The notes beneath the pieces are model-generated. The model was not told the DNA's origin and did not search any database. It saw only the letters and a list, made by a program, of their open reading frames with translations. A DNA stretch of 5,986 bases from Acidobacteriota bacterium. Lineage in GTDB: Bacteria > Acidobacteriota > Terriglobia > Acidiferrales > UBA7541. The position numbers were made by a program, and so were the translations under genes. This document shows positions 1 to 5,986 of the stretch, piece after piece (position 1 is the first letter of the stretch; the number at the start of each line of letters is the position of its first letter). The stretch lies in assembly GCA_003224135.1 (NCBI GenBank), contig QHYO01000739.1, positions 1 to 5,986 on the forward strand. Reading direction: 5' to 3'.

Positions 1-5
1 CCACA

Positions 6-314
6 GTGAACTGGTATCGCTACGTCGCTTGTTTCTTCGCCGGAATGTTTCTCGCGAATGTCGTGCCTCATTTCGTGCATGGCATTTCCGGTGACCGTTT
101 CCCGACACCATTCGCTCACCCTTCGGAAAAAGGATTGTCATCGCCGACGGTGAACGTTGTCTGGGCACTATTTAATCTGATGGTCGGTTACAACCTGTTT
201 CGGGTCGGAAAGGTTTCAAGCGGAGACGACTCAGCACTTGTTGTTTTCTTCGCAGGCATCGTTGCGATAAGCACGTTATTGAGCCTGCGATTTGCAAAGA
301 AACAAGCAAAGTAA
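6..314 (+). CDS. Small conserved membrane protein of unknown function
   Basis: The 102-residue product is hydrophobic, with three likely membrane helices at about residues 6-24, 48-67 and 76-95, and a basic tail ending KKQAK. Between the first two helices lies a distinctive stretch, VPHFVHGISGDRFPTPFA (about 20-37), followed by GLSSPTVNVVWALFN. I recognise this pattern from small uncharacterised membrane proteins found across many bacteria, but no function is known to me and none is proposed. The start is taken as GTG at 6 because the protein then begins right before the first helix, as in relatives. Only five bases precede it, so no ribosome binding site can be judged and an upstream start outside the window is possible. 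The gene converges with the dehydrogenase on the other strand; its upstream neighbours are not visible. Confidence 0.72.
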   Translation: MNWYRYVACFFAGMFLANVVPHFVHGISGDRFPTPFAHPSEKGLSSPTVNVVWALFNLMVGYNLFRVGKVSSGDDSALVVFFAGIVAISTLLSLRFAKKQAK

Positions 315-420
315 CCGCCCGAGCGAAAACCGGCGCGATGCATCCTACAACTAAGTTTGTCGGCGAGTCTTTTGTTTTCAAAACCAGCATTGCAAAGGAA
401 GGACTCTCAAAAGGTAACCC

Positions 421-481
421 GGCAGGCTTCGGGCGCAGGAGATCCCGAGCTCGAATCTCTGCGGCCCGACCACTTCCTGCC
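421..481. repeat. Long imperfect inverted repeat between convergent genes
   Basis: The outer arms GGCAGG (421-426) and CCTGCC (476-481) are perfect complements. Inside them CGGGC (430-434) pairs with GCCCG (464-468), and GCAG (435-438) pairs with CTGC (459-462), leaving only G463 bulged. That gives 15 base pairs in two blocks separated by an uneven internal loop, around a 20-nt apical loop that itself contains the palindrome GAGCTC (447-452). It lies between the 3' ends of two convergent genes, where a bidirectional transcription stop would be expected, but neither side has a run of T, so it is not a classical intrinsic terminator. It could also be a dispersed palindromic repeat. Bases 430-472 also resemble the 3' half of a proline tRNA. 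The rest of the 315-538 gap shows nothing else I can support. Confidence 0.5.
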
Positions 482-538
482 TTGTCCAACCGAGCAGCGC
501 CGATGACGATCTAGCGACCTTGCTTCGTTTGAATGTGG

Positions 539-1651
539 TTATGCGGATTGTTTCAGTGAAGCCATGTCGATGACGAATCGATATTTCACGTCGCTCTTGA
601 GGAGTCTGTCGTAGGCCTCATTAATTTGCGGAATGCGGATTAATTCGATATCTGCAGTGATTCCGTGCTCCGCGCAGAAATCGAGCATCTCCTGTGTTTC
701 GCGGATACCGCCGATCGCGGAGCCGGCGAGCCGACGGCGCTTCATCAGGAAATTAAAGGCGTAGACTGGCGCCGGTTTCTCGGGTGCCCCGACCAACGTC
801 AGCGTGCCATCGAGCTTCAGCAATTGAAGATAAGCGTTCAGGTCGTGGTCCGCGGACACTGCGTCGAGGATGAAGTTGAAGCTACCAGCGTGTTTCTGCA
901 TTTCAGCTTCGTTTTTTGAGATGACGACTTCATCGGCACCGAGGCGTAGAGCGTCCGCGGTCTTGTTTGCGGAGGTGGTGAAGAGAACTACATGAGCACC
1001 AAAGGCATGCGCAAATTTCACGCCCATGTGTCCCAAGCCGCCCAGGCCTACGATTCCGACTTTCTGTCCTTTGCCGACATTCCAATGGCGAAGGGGCGAA
1101 TAGGTAGTGATTCCAGCGCAAAGGAGGGGAGCGGTGCCAGCCGGATCCAGTTTATTCGACACGCGAAGGACATACGGTTCCTCGACCACGATGCTGTCGG
1201 AGTAGCCACCGTAGGTGACGCCTCCGAGAATTTTGTCTTCACCGTTATAGGTCAAAGTCATGAAATTTTCGCAATACTGCTCTTCGCCAGCGCGGCAATT
1301 GGCGCAGACGCGGCAGGAATCCACCATGCAACCGACTGCGGCGATGTCGCCTTCCTTGAACTTCTTGACGGCACTGCCAACCTTGACGACGCGTCCAACG
1401 ATTTCGTGGCCGGGTACGCAGGGATACACTGTCGGCATCACATCTTTCCACTCATTGCGAACCTGGTGCAGATCCGAATGACAGACGCCGCAAAAGAGAA
1501 TTTCAATCTGGACGTCTTGCGGTCGCGGGGAGCGGCGTGGAAGCGTAAACGGCGCCAGTGGAGCCGCTGCGCTGTGAGCCGCATAGGCTTTCGCGGCAAA
1601 CGTTTCGGGCTTTTGAGTTTCTTTGACTGCTTTCTGAGCTGCTTCGGTCAT
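539..1651 (-). CDS. Zinc-dependent NADP(H) alcohol dehydrogenase / aldehyde reductase, YahK/CAD type
   Basis: This cytoplasmic medium-chain dehydrogenase/reductase (370 residues) interconverts alcohols and aldehydes; relatives such as E. coli YahK mainly reduce aldehydes with NADPH. The catalytic zinc ligands are Cys57 (in CGVCHSD), His82-Glu83 (in PGHEIVGRVVKVG) and Cys178. The structural zinc loop has Cys113, Cys116, Cys119 and Cys127. The Rossmann nucleotide motif GLGGLG is at 202-207, and the TTSANK stretch after the second strand (225-230) fits NADP(H) preference. The C-terminal stretch GGIRETQEMLDFCAEHG (314-330) is nearly the same as in YahK. The start at 1651 has an AAGGAG seven bases upstream; a longer frame opens at 1699 but that start lies upstream of the likely promoter. 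About 20 Ala/Lys-rich residues at the N-terminus exceed the YahK length. The family call is firm; the substrate is unknown. Confidence 0.93.
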   Translation of the reverse strand: MTEAAQKAVKETQKPETFAAKAYAAHSAAAPLAPFTLPRRSPRPQDVQIEILFCGVCHSDLHQVRNEWKDVMPTVYPCVPGHEIVGRVVKVGSAVKKFKEGDIAAVGCMVDSCRVCANCRAGEEQYCENFMTLTYNGEDKILGGVTYGGYSDSIVVEEPYVLRVSNKLDPAGTAPLLCAGITTYSPLRHWNVGKGQKVGIVGLGGLGHMGVKFAHAFGAHVVLFTTSANKTADALRLGADEVVISKNEAEMQKHAGSFNFILDAVSADHDLNAYLQLLKLDGTLTLVGAPEKPAPVYAFNFLMKRRRLAGSAIGGIRETQEMLDFCAEHGITADIELIRIPQINEAYDRLLKSDVKYRFVIDMASLKQSA

Positions 1652-1658
1652 GGTTCTG

Positions 1659-1664
1659 CTCCTT
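1659..1664 (-). promoter_or_regulatory. Shine-Dalgarno of the dehydrogenase
   Basis: Read on the minus strand, AAGGAG sits seven bases before the ATG at 1651. It decides the start codon: the upstream in-frame start at 1699 would add 16 Arg/Ser-rich residues unlike anything in the family. Confidence 0.7.
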
Positions 1665-1683
1665 CGTGACGAACTGCGAGGGA

Positions 1684-1712
1684 ATTGTAGCGCTCTCAAG
1701 TGGGCGGGTCAC
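1684..1712 (-). promoter_or_regulatory. Likely sigma70-type promoter of the dehydrogenase
   Basis: On the minus strand a -10 box TACAAT (1684-1689, five of six consensus bases) is preceded at exactly 17 bp by GTGACC (1707-1712, four of six bases of TTGACA). Transcription would begin near 1677, giving a leader of about 26 nt that contains the AAGGAG. This geometry suggests that the dehydrogenase can be expressed independently of the efflux operon behind it. It is a match by eye only. Confidence 0.42.
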
Positions 1713-1742
1713 TAGCAGCTCGCGCCAATCTACCTGCAAGTC

Positions 1743-1760
1743 GTGCCACGCGCAAGGCAC
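1743..1760. promoter_or_regulatory. Short dyad upstream of the dehydrogenase promoter
   Basis: GTGCC (1743-1747) and GGCAC (1756-1760) form a perfect 5-bp inverted repeat with an 8-base spacer. Its centre is about 75 bp upstream of the predicted transcription start, a position often used by activators, so it could be an operator. It could equally be a weak hairpin in the trailer of the efflux operon, or chance. Confidence 0.18.
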
Positions 1761-1805
1761 TGGTATAACTCCCCATGGGCAGCACACAGCTTCGTGGACA
1801 TGAAC

Positions 1806-1821
1806 TTCTCCCGCCGGAGAA
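1806..1821 (-). terminator. Weak hairpin after the outer-membrane efflux gene
   Basis: TTCTCC and GGAGAA form a perfect 6-bp stem with a 4-base loop, starting 26 bases beyond the stop codon of the outer-membrane efflux gene. There is no T-rich tail on the minus strand, so it is at best a weak or factor-assisted terminator or an mRNA 3'-end stabiliser for the operon. Confidence 0.22.
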
Positions 1822-1847
1822 AGGATTCTCAGGTGGAAAAGGCTTTG

Positions 1848-3242
1848 TTAGTTTGGCACTCCGCCGAGCGCTTTATACAGTGCGATTACCGCCACATAGG
1901 CGTCCCGTTCGCTCTGAGCGACGGAATCTTCCGCTTGAAGCTGGGTGCGCTCGGCATCGAGCAGTTGGAGAAAATCGATTACACCTTCGCGGTAGCGCAG
2001 GCGGGCGATGTCCGCGGCACGTTTGCTCTCGCGGGCTTGATCATCGAGCTTGATCAGCTGAGCTTGTTGCGCGTGATAGTTCGCCAGCGAATTGTCCGTC
2101 TCTTCCAACGCGCGGAGAACTGTGTCTTCATAGGATGCCAAAGCTTCTTCGGTTGCGGCACTTGAGCCTCTGACGCGCCCCCGTGCTCTGCCTAAATCAA
2201 ACGCGGACCACGACAATCCGGGCGATGCGGACCAGGCGCGCGAGTCTCCCGTAAAAAACAGGCTTCCGCGGCCCGCCAGGAAACCAACAAATCCGGAAAC
2301 GCTGACTTGCGGAAAGAGACTGGCGACAGCGACGCCTTGGCGCTCTGTCGCTGCCGCGAGCCTGCGCTCCGCTGAACGCACATCGGGTCGGCGCTGCAGC
2401 AACTCACCGGGATCGCCGATGGGAAGAGTTTTTGCGATTGGCGGGTAGTTGCGCGGGGCGAGATCGGCATTGAGCTCGCCGGGCCGCGTACCGGTAAGCA
2501 CGGCCACGTGGTATCCAGCACTGGTTACTTGGTATTCGATGGCCGGAATCGTTGCTTCCGTTGCCGCGACGCGCGCCGCAGCGCTGGCCACGTCCTGCTC
2601 TTCTCCCACACCGGCGTCACGACGGAGTTGTGTCAGGCGAAGCGTTTCGCGTTGGTTGGTAAGACTGCGTGCGGCGACGGCAAGACGCCACTGCGCTCCG
2701 CGCAGCTCGAAATAATTACGCGCGAGTTCGGAGACGACGCTGACCTGCACATCGTGAAGATCTGCTTCCACGGCCTGGTTATCAGCTCGCGCGGCCAAGA
2801 CGCCGTGACGGACCCTTCCGAAGAGATCAGCTTCCCAAGTTGCGTCGAAGCCCGACTGAAAAGTGTTGATCGTGCGGCGTTCATCGCCGAAGCCGGGAAT
2901 CTCCTGTTTGCTGTATTGGTAGGACGCCTCGACAGGCACGGTCGGTACGCGATCGAGTTTTCTTTCATCAAAGATAGCGCGGGATTCGGCCAGCCTGGCG
3001 CGCGCGATGCGGATACTGTTGTTGGAACGAAGCGTGCGCTCGACCAGGGAATCAAGAATGGGATCTTCAAATTGCTTCCACCAACGGGAGTCGAATGGCG
3101 CCTCGCTGACCAGATTCCGGTCCACGGAGTGATACTGCACTGCGGCGGGCTGTGGAGCTTTATAGTGAGGGCCAACGGCGCAGCCGTTTGCCAAAAACAG
3201 CGCAAATGGCATCGCAAGAATTCGGGGTAAGCGCAAGCGCAT
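1848..3242 (-). CDS. RND efflux outer-membrane lipoprotein, NodT/OprN family
   Basis: This is the outer-membrane channel of a tripartite efflux pump: TolC-fold trimers span the outer membrane and the periplasm and dock to an adaptor and an RND pump. The 464-residue product begins with a short basic and hydrophobic signal ending LANGC, with Cys21 the likely lipidated residue (Asn at -2 is unusual), followed by the family hallmark CAVGPHYKAP. The two repeated halves of the fold are visible: TWEADLFGRVR (135-145) with LARNYFELRGAQWRLAVA (173-190) in the first, and LLQRRPDVRSAERRLAAA (281-298), ALEETDNSLANY (378-389) and YREGVIDFLQLLDAER (417-432) in the second. The length is normal for the family. 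The gene starts 4 bp after the pump gene's stop, so the two are co-transcribed and probably translationally coupled. Confidence 0.94.
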   Translation of the reverse strand: MRLRLPRILAMPFALFLANGCAVGPHYKAPQPAAVQYHSVDRNLVSEAPFDSRWWKQFEDPILDSLVERTLRSNNSIRIARARLAESRAIFDERKLDRVPTVPVEASYQYSKQEIPGFGDERRTINTFQSGFDATWEADLFGRVRHGVLAARADNQAVEADLHDVQVSVVSELARNYFELRGAQWRLAVAARSLTNQRETLRLTQLRRDAGVGEEQDVASAAARVAATEATIPAIEYQVTSAGYHVAVLTGTRPGELNADLAPRNYPPIAKTLPIGDPGELLQRRPDVRSAERRLAAATERQGVAVASLFPQVSVSGFVGFLAGRGSLFFTGDSRAWSASPGLSWSAFDLGRARGRVRGSSAATEEALASYEDTVLRALEETDNSLANYHAQQAQLIKLDDQARESKRAADIARLRYREGVIDFLQLLDAERTQLQAEDSVAQSERDAYVAVIALYKALGGVPN

Positions 3243-3246
3243 CGAA

Positions 3247-3897
3247 TTACGCCTCCACCGAAGTCGCGGCGGGAAGCTTCGCGGATGCCGCGGATTTCTT
3301 ATTCTCGCGTCCTTCGGCCAACCTCTGAATGACCACGTAGAAGACGGGAGTCAATACCAGACCGAAAGCGGTAACTCCCAGCATCCCGAAGAACACTGCA
3401 ACTCCGATGGCTTGGCGCATTTCGGAGCCTGCTCCGGAAGAGAGGACGAGAGGAATTACGCCCATCGTGAATGCGAGCGACGTCATCAAGATGGGGCGCA
3501 AGCGCAGACGGCAAGCTTCGAGCACCGCATCGACTCTGTTCATGCCCTCTTGCAGCTGCTTTTCGCGCGCAAATTCCACGATAAGGATGGCGTTTTTGCA
3601 CGCGAGTCCGACGAGCACGATCAAGCTGATCTGGGTGAATACATTATTGTCACCATGCAGCAGCCAAACGCCTGCGATGGCGGAAAACAGAGTCATAGGA
3701 ACAATCAAAATAATGACGAGTGGAAGTGACCAGCTTTCGTATTGAGCGGCGAGCACGAGGTAGACGAGAAAAACAGACAGCGGGAAGATGTAGACCATTG
3801 TGTTGCCCGCCAGAATGTTCTGGTAAGTGAGTTCGGTCCACTCGAACTTCATTCCGTTCGGCAATTGGTCATTCAAGACCCGGTGCAGCCGCGCCAT
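3247..3897 (-). CDS. RND efflux pump, C-terminal fragment (frame-broken, MexF/OqxB type)
   Basis: This is the C-terminal part of the same RND pump as the fragment at 3869-5986, in a different frame. The 216 residues hold the end of the second periplasmic domain (LPNGMKFEWTELTYQNILAGNT, MexF-like) and transmembrane helices 8-12 at about 34-53, 59-80, 87-107, 138-156 and 164-192. The proton-relay residues of this half are intact: Lys101 (in GLACKNAILIVEFA), Arg132 and Thr139 (in RLRLRPILMTS) match AcrB Lys940, Arg971 and Thr978 in spacing. The ATG at 3897 is merely the first Met in this frame, lies inside the other frame and has no good ribosome binding site, so I doubt it is a true start. A half-pump made alone would not be expected to work. 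The 3' end overlaps the control region of the outer-membrane gene. Confidence 0.85.
   Translation of the reverse strand: MARLHRVLNDQLPNGMKFEWTELTYQNILAGNTMVYIFPLSVFLVYLVLAAQYESWSLPLVIILIVPMTLFSAIAGVWLLHGDNNVFTQISLIVLVGLACKNAILIVEFAREKQLQEGMNRVDAVLEACRLRLRPILMTSLAFTMGVIPLVLSSGAGSEMRQAIGVAVFFGMLGVTAFGLVLTPVFYVVIQRLAEGRENKKSAASAKLPAATSVEA
3252..3256 (-). promoter_or_regulatory. Shine-Dalgarno of the outer-membrane efflux gene
   Basis: On the minus strand GGAGG lies nine bases before the ATG at 3242, inside the last codons of the pump gene (pump stop TAA at 3249-3247). The strong site supports this start and means the channel protein could still be translated although the upstream pump frame is broken. 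Confidence 0.6.
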
Positions 3898-5986
3898 TTA
3901 TTTCCGCCGCGGGAAATCCGTTGTAGTGCATGACGCGGTCCGGTCCGTAGATCGGCCGAACGTTTACAACAGAGCCGAGAGGGATCATTTCTCCTGCGGT
4001 GTTTCTTGTTCTGAGATGGCTGATGTCTTCGGGCTGCAGGCGGTAAGGCGATTCGGCCTGCACATTTACCTGGTAGGTTCGACCGAAGCGGTTGAAATCG
4101 TTCACGTAAAGCGAGCCGAGGTACACCTGCATGGTGTCGAAGACGTCGTTCAGAGGAATTCCGTAAGTCTTGGCTTTTTCGCGATCCACGTGGGAATCGA
4201 TTTGCGGAACGTTCACGTCGAAGCTGGAGAACAATCCAGCTAGCTCTTTCGTTTGATAACCCTTGTGGATTGCGGAAGTTGTTTCCTTATACAGGGAATC
4301 CAATCCCAGGCCAGACCTGTCTTCGACGTAAAGTTTGAAACCTCCTATGGTGCCCAAGCCTTGCACTGGCGGCGGGGGGAAAATGGCGATAAACGCTTCC
4401 TGAATCGCGCTGTATTCTTTATTTAGATCGGCGGCAATCGCGTTCGCGGAGAGTTCGCGCGACTTCCGCTCTTCAGAAGGTTTTAGCGTGGCGAAAACGA
4501 TTCCGGAGTTCGGACTGTTCGTGAATCCATTGATGGACAAACCGGGGAACGCGACGGCGCTCTGCACGCCCGGATGCTTCATTGCGACGTCCGACATTCT
4601 GCGGATTACGTCTTCAGTACGATCGAGGGTCGCGCCGTTTGGTAGCTGAGCAAACGAAACGAGATAGCCTTTGTCCTGGGTGGGAACGAAACCCGTTGGC
4701 ACGCGCGAGAAACCGAAAATAGTCAGGCCAATCAACCCGGCGTAAACCATAAGAGCAATGGCGCTTGAACGCAACGTGTGTGTGACAAGTTTTCCGTAAC
4801 CTCTGGAAGCGCGGCCAAAGAAGCGGTTAAAAAGATTGAAGAACCAGCCAAACACAAAATCGATGCCACGCGTGAAACGATCTTTTTTTGCGCCGTGTGG
4901 CTTCAGCAGGAGCGCCGCCAGGGCCGGACTCAGCGTGAGCGAGTTGAACGCTGAAATTATTGTCGAGATGGCAATGGTCAGCGCGAACTGTTTGTAGAAC
5001 TGGCCCGAGAGCCCGACGATGAATGCAGTGGGAATAAACACCGCCGACAAGACGAGTGCAATTGCCACGATGGGGCCACTGACCTCTTGCATTGCGCGGC
5101 GCGTGGCTTCATGCGGTTCGTAGCCCAGCTCAATATTTCGTTCCACGTTTTCGACGACCACGATCGCGTCGTCCACCACAATGCCAATCGCGAGAACCAG
5201 GCCGAACAGCGACAAGGTATTCAGGGAAAAACCGAGCAACAGCATGATGGAAAAAGTTCCAACGAGGGAAACCGGAAGCGCGAGCAGCGGAATGATGGAC
5301 GCGCGCCACGTTTGCAGGAAGACCAGTACCACGATGACGACCAGGATAAGCGCTTCGACAAAAGTATGTCCTACTGCCTGAATGGACTCGCGTACAAAAA
5401 CCGTGGGGTCGTAAACAATGCTGTAGTCGACGCCTTCCGGAAAGCTTTTCTTCAGGCGTTCCATGGTTTCGCGGACTTGTGTTGATGTTTCGAGCGCGTT
5501 TGAGCCGGGGCGCTGCGAAATGGGCAAAGCTGCGGCCGATTTGTTGTTCAGCAAGCTACGCAGTGCATACGTGCTGGAGCCGAGTTCCACGCGGGCCAAA
5601 TCGCGGATACGCGTGATCTGGCCATCTTTCGCGGCACGCACAATGATATTGCCGAATTCTTCTTCGGTCGTGAGGCGACCCTGCGTGTTCACGAGCAGTT
5701 GAAAGGCCGTGCTCCCCGTATTCGTAGGCGGAGCGCCAAGTACACCTGCTGCGACTTGCACGTTTTGTTCGCGAATCGCCTGGACCACATCTGTCGCCGT
5801 CAAGTTATGCGAGGCGAGTTTGTTGGGGTTGAGCCACACGCGCATGCTGAAATCTCCCGCGCCGAAGACCTGTACATTGCCGACACCGGGGAGGCGGCCT
5901 AACTCGTCCTTCACCTGGAGGATGGCCAGATTCGCCAGGTACAGCATGTCGTAGCGATTGTCTGGAGACTCCAAGTGCACAACCAT
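3869..5986 (-). CDS. RND multidrug efflux pump, N-terminal/central fragment (MexF/OqxB type, cut by window edge and frame break)
   Basis: This is the inner-membrane proton-driven pump of a tripartite efflux system. The 705 residues seen begin at about AcrB residue 136, so roughly the first 135 (helix 1 and part of the porter domain) lie beyond the window, and the Met at 5986 is internal. Visible are porter domain (1-200), helices 2-7 (about 205-226, 231-251, 255-275, 304-324, 333-361, 408-428) and the second porter region. Helix 4 carries the Asp272-Asp273 pair (IGIVVDDAIVVVEN) needed for proton coupling in the drug-exporting HAE1 group. Stretches such as FPGLSINGFTNS, FPPPPVQGLGTIGGFKL, DVFDTMQVYLGS and FNRFGRTYQV match MexF/OqxB, relatives of which export chloramphenicol, quinolones and trimethoprim; the substrate here is unproven. 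The frame ends prematurely at TGA 3871-3869 after INGAAAPG, where the protein should continue into helices 8-12. Confidence 0.9.
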   Translation of the reverse strand: MVVHLESPDNRYDMLYLANLAILQVKDELGRLPGVGNVQVFGAGDFSMRVWLNPNKLASHNLTATDVVQAIREQNVQVAAGVLGAPPTNTGSTAFQLLVNTQGRLTTEEEFGNIIVRAAKDGQITRIRDLARVELGSSTYALRSLLNNKSAAALPISQRPGSNALETSTQVRETMERLKKSFPEGVDYSIVYDPTVFVRESIQAVGHTFVEALILVVIVVLVFLQTWRASIIPLLALPVSLVGTFSIMLLLGFSLNTLSLFGLVLAIGIVVDDAIVVVENVERNIELGYEPHEATRRAMQEVSGPIVAIALVLSAVFIPTAFIVGLSGQFYKQFALTIAISTIISAFNSLTLSPALAALLLKPHGAKKDRFTRGIDFVFGWFFNLFNRFFGRASRGYGKLVTHTLRSSAIALMVYAGLIGLTIFGFSRVPTGFVPTQDKGYLVSFAQLPNGATLDRTEDVIRRMSDVAMKHPGVQSAVAFPGLSINGFTNSPNSGIVFATLKPSEERKSRELSANAIAADLNKEYSAIQEAFIAIFPPPPVQGLGTIGGFKLYVEDRSGLGLDSLYKETTSAIHKGYQTKELAGLFSSFDVNVPQIDSHVDREKAKTYGIPLNDVFDTMQVYLGSLYVNDFNRFGRTYQVNVQAESPYRLQPEDISHLRTRNTAGEMIPLGSVVNVRPIYGPDRVMHYNGFPAAEINGAAAPGLE
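3878..3897 (-). other. Frame-break junction in the pump gene (probable deletion between direct repeats)
   Basis: These 20 bases on the minus strand read as NGAAAPG (last six codons plus part of Asn) in the upstream frame and as MARLHRV in the downstream frame, and both readings are what an RND pump should have, at positions about 13 codons apart. Between the PG and the following LPNG, MexF has 17 residues as I recall it; here only 13 bases remain, so about 38 nt are missing, a number not divisible by three. The simplest reading is that two similar stretches recombined and lost the segment between them, including the usual SSGQA-like motif. A sequencing or assembly collapse would look the same. 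Confidence 0.7.

Noticed and set aside
374..384. GTTTTCAAAAC palindrome as a terminator for the small membrane gene
   Set aside because: The centre is a single base, so no real hairpin loop can form, and the stem is almost all A-T with no T tract following it.
430..472. Functional tRNA-Pro gene
   Set aside because: The anticodon stem pairs in only three of five positions, no D-arm is present, and nothing upstream complements the acceptor bases, so it is kept only as a possible remnant.
539..1651. Dehydrogenase as a MexS (quinone oxidoreductase-like) orthologue
   Set aside because: It has complete catalytic and structural zinc ligands and is closely YahK-like; to my knowledge MexS belongs to a different, zinc-free branch of the superfamily.
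992..1669. 225-codon open frame on the plus strand opposite the dehydrogenase
   Set aside because: It is fully antisense to a gene with complete zinc and nucleotide-binding motifs; its translation shows no recognisable domain and no ribosome binding site that I can see.
2508..3230. 240-codon open frame on the plus strand opposite the outer-membrane efflux gene
   Set aside because: It is the antisense shadow of a well-supported NodT-type gene; low-complexity composition and no family resemblance.
3897..3897. ATG at 3897 as the true start of a separate small membrane protein
   Set aside because: The sequence that follows is the end of an RND periplasmic domain and helices 8-12, which is never a free-standing protein in this family; there is no good ribosome binding site, and it begins inside the other fragment.
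3869..3897. Programmed ribosomal frameshift joining the two pump fragments
   Set aside because: There is no slippery heptamer at the overlap, and a frameshift alone would still leave the protein about 12 residues short of the family, so a deletion explains more.

Overview
The window comes from a Gram-negative (diderm) bacterium: it carries an inner-membrane RND pump gene together with an outer-membrane efflux lipoprotein gene. Base composition is moderately GC-rich. The exact lineage cannot be read from the window; a soil-type bacterium such as an acidobacterium is a guess from the overall feel of the proteins, not a demonstrated assignment.

Layout from left to right. A small conserved three-helix membrane protein of unknown function is on the plus strand (6-314). 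It converges with a minus-strand zinc-dependent, probably NADP(H)-linked, alcohol dehydrogenase/aldehyde reductase of the YahK/cinnamyl-alcohol-dehydrogenase type (539-1651). The 224-bp gap between them holds a long imperfect inverted repeat (421-481), part of which also looks like the 3' end of a proline tRNA. The dehydrogenase has its own plausible promoter and Shine-Dalgarno in the 196-bp gap behind it, which also holds two short dyads. Further right, all on the minus strand, lie an OprN/NodT-type outer-membrane lipoprotein (1848-3242) and, 4 bp upstream of it, a MexF/OqxB-type RND pump gene that runs off the right edge of the window (3247 to beyond 5986). A periplasmic adaptor (MexE-like) would be expected just outside the window.

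Together the pump and outer-membrane genes make a mexEF-oprN-style tripartite drug/solvent efflux operon, read right to left. The most notable point is that the pump gene is broken. Its reading frame stops at 3869 and resumes one frame over, with about 12 residues of the periplasmic domain missing. The sequence at the break reads sensibly in both frames, which points to a deletion of about 38 nt between two similar direct repeats, or to a matching sequence/assembly error. Every other hallmark of the pump is intact, so the loss is either recent or artefactual. No mobile element, CRISPR array or clearly novel multi-gene system is visible.
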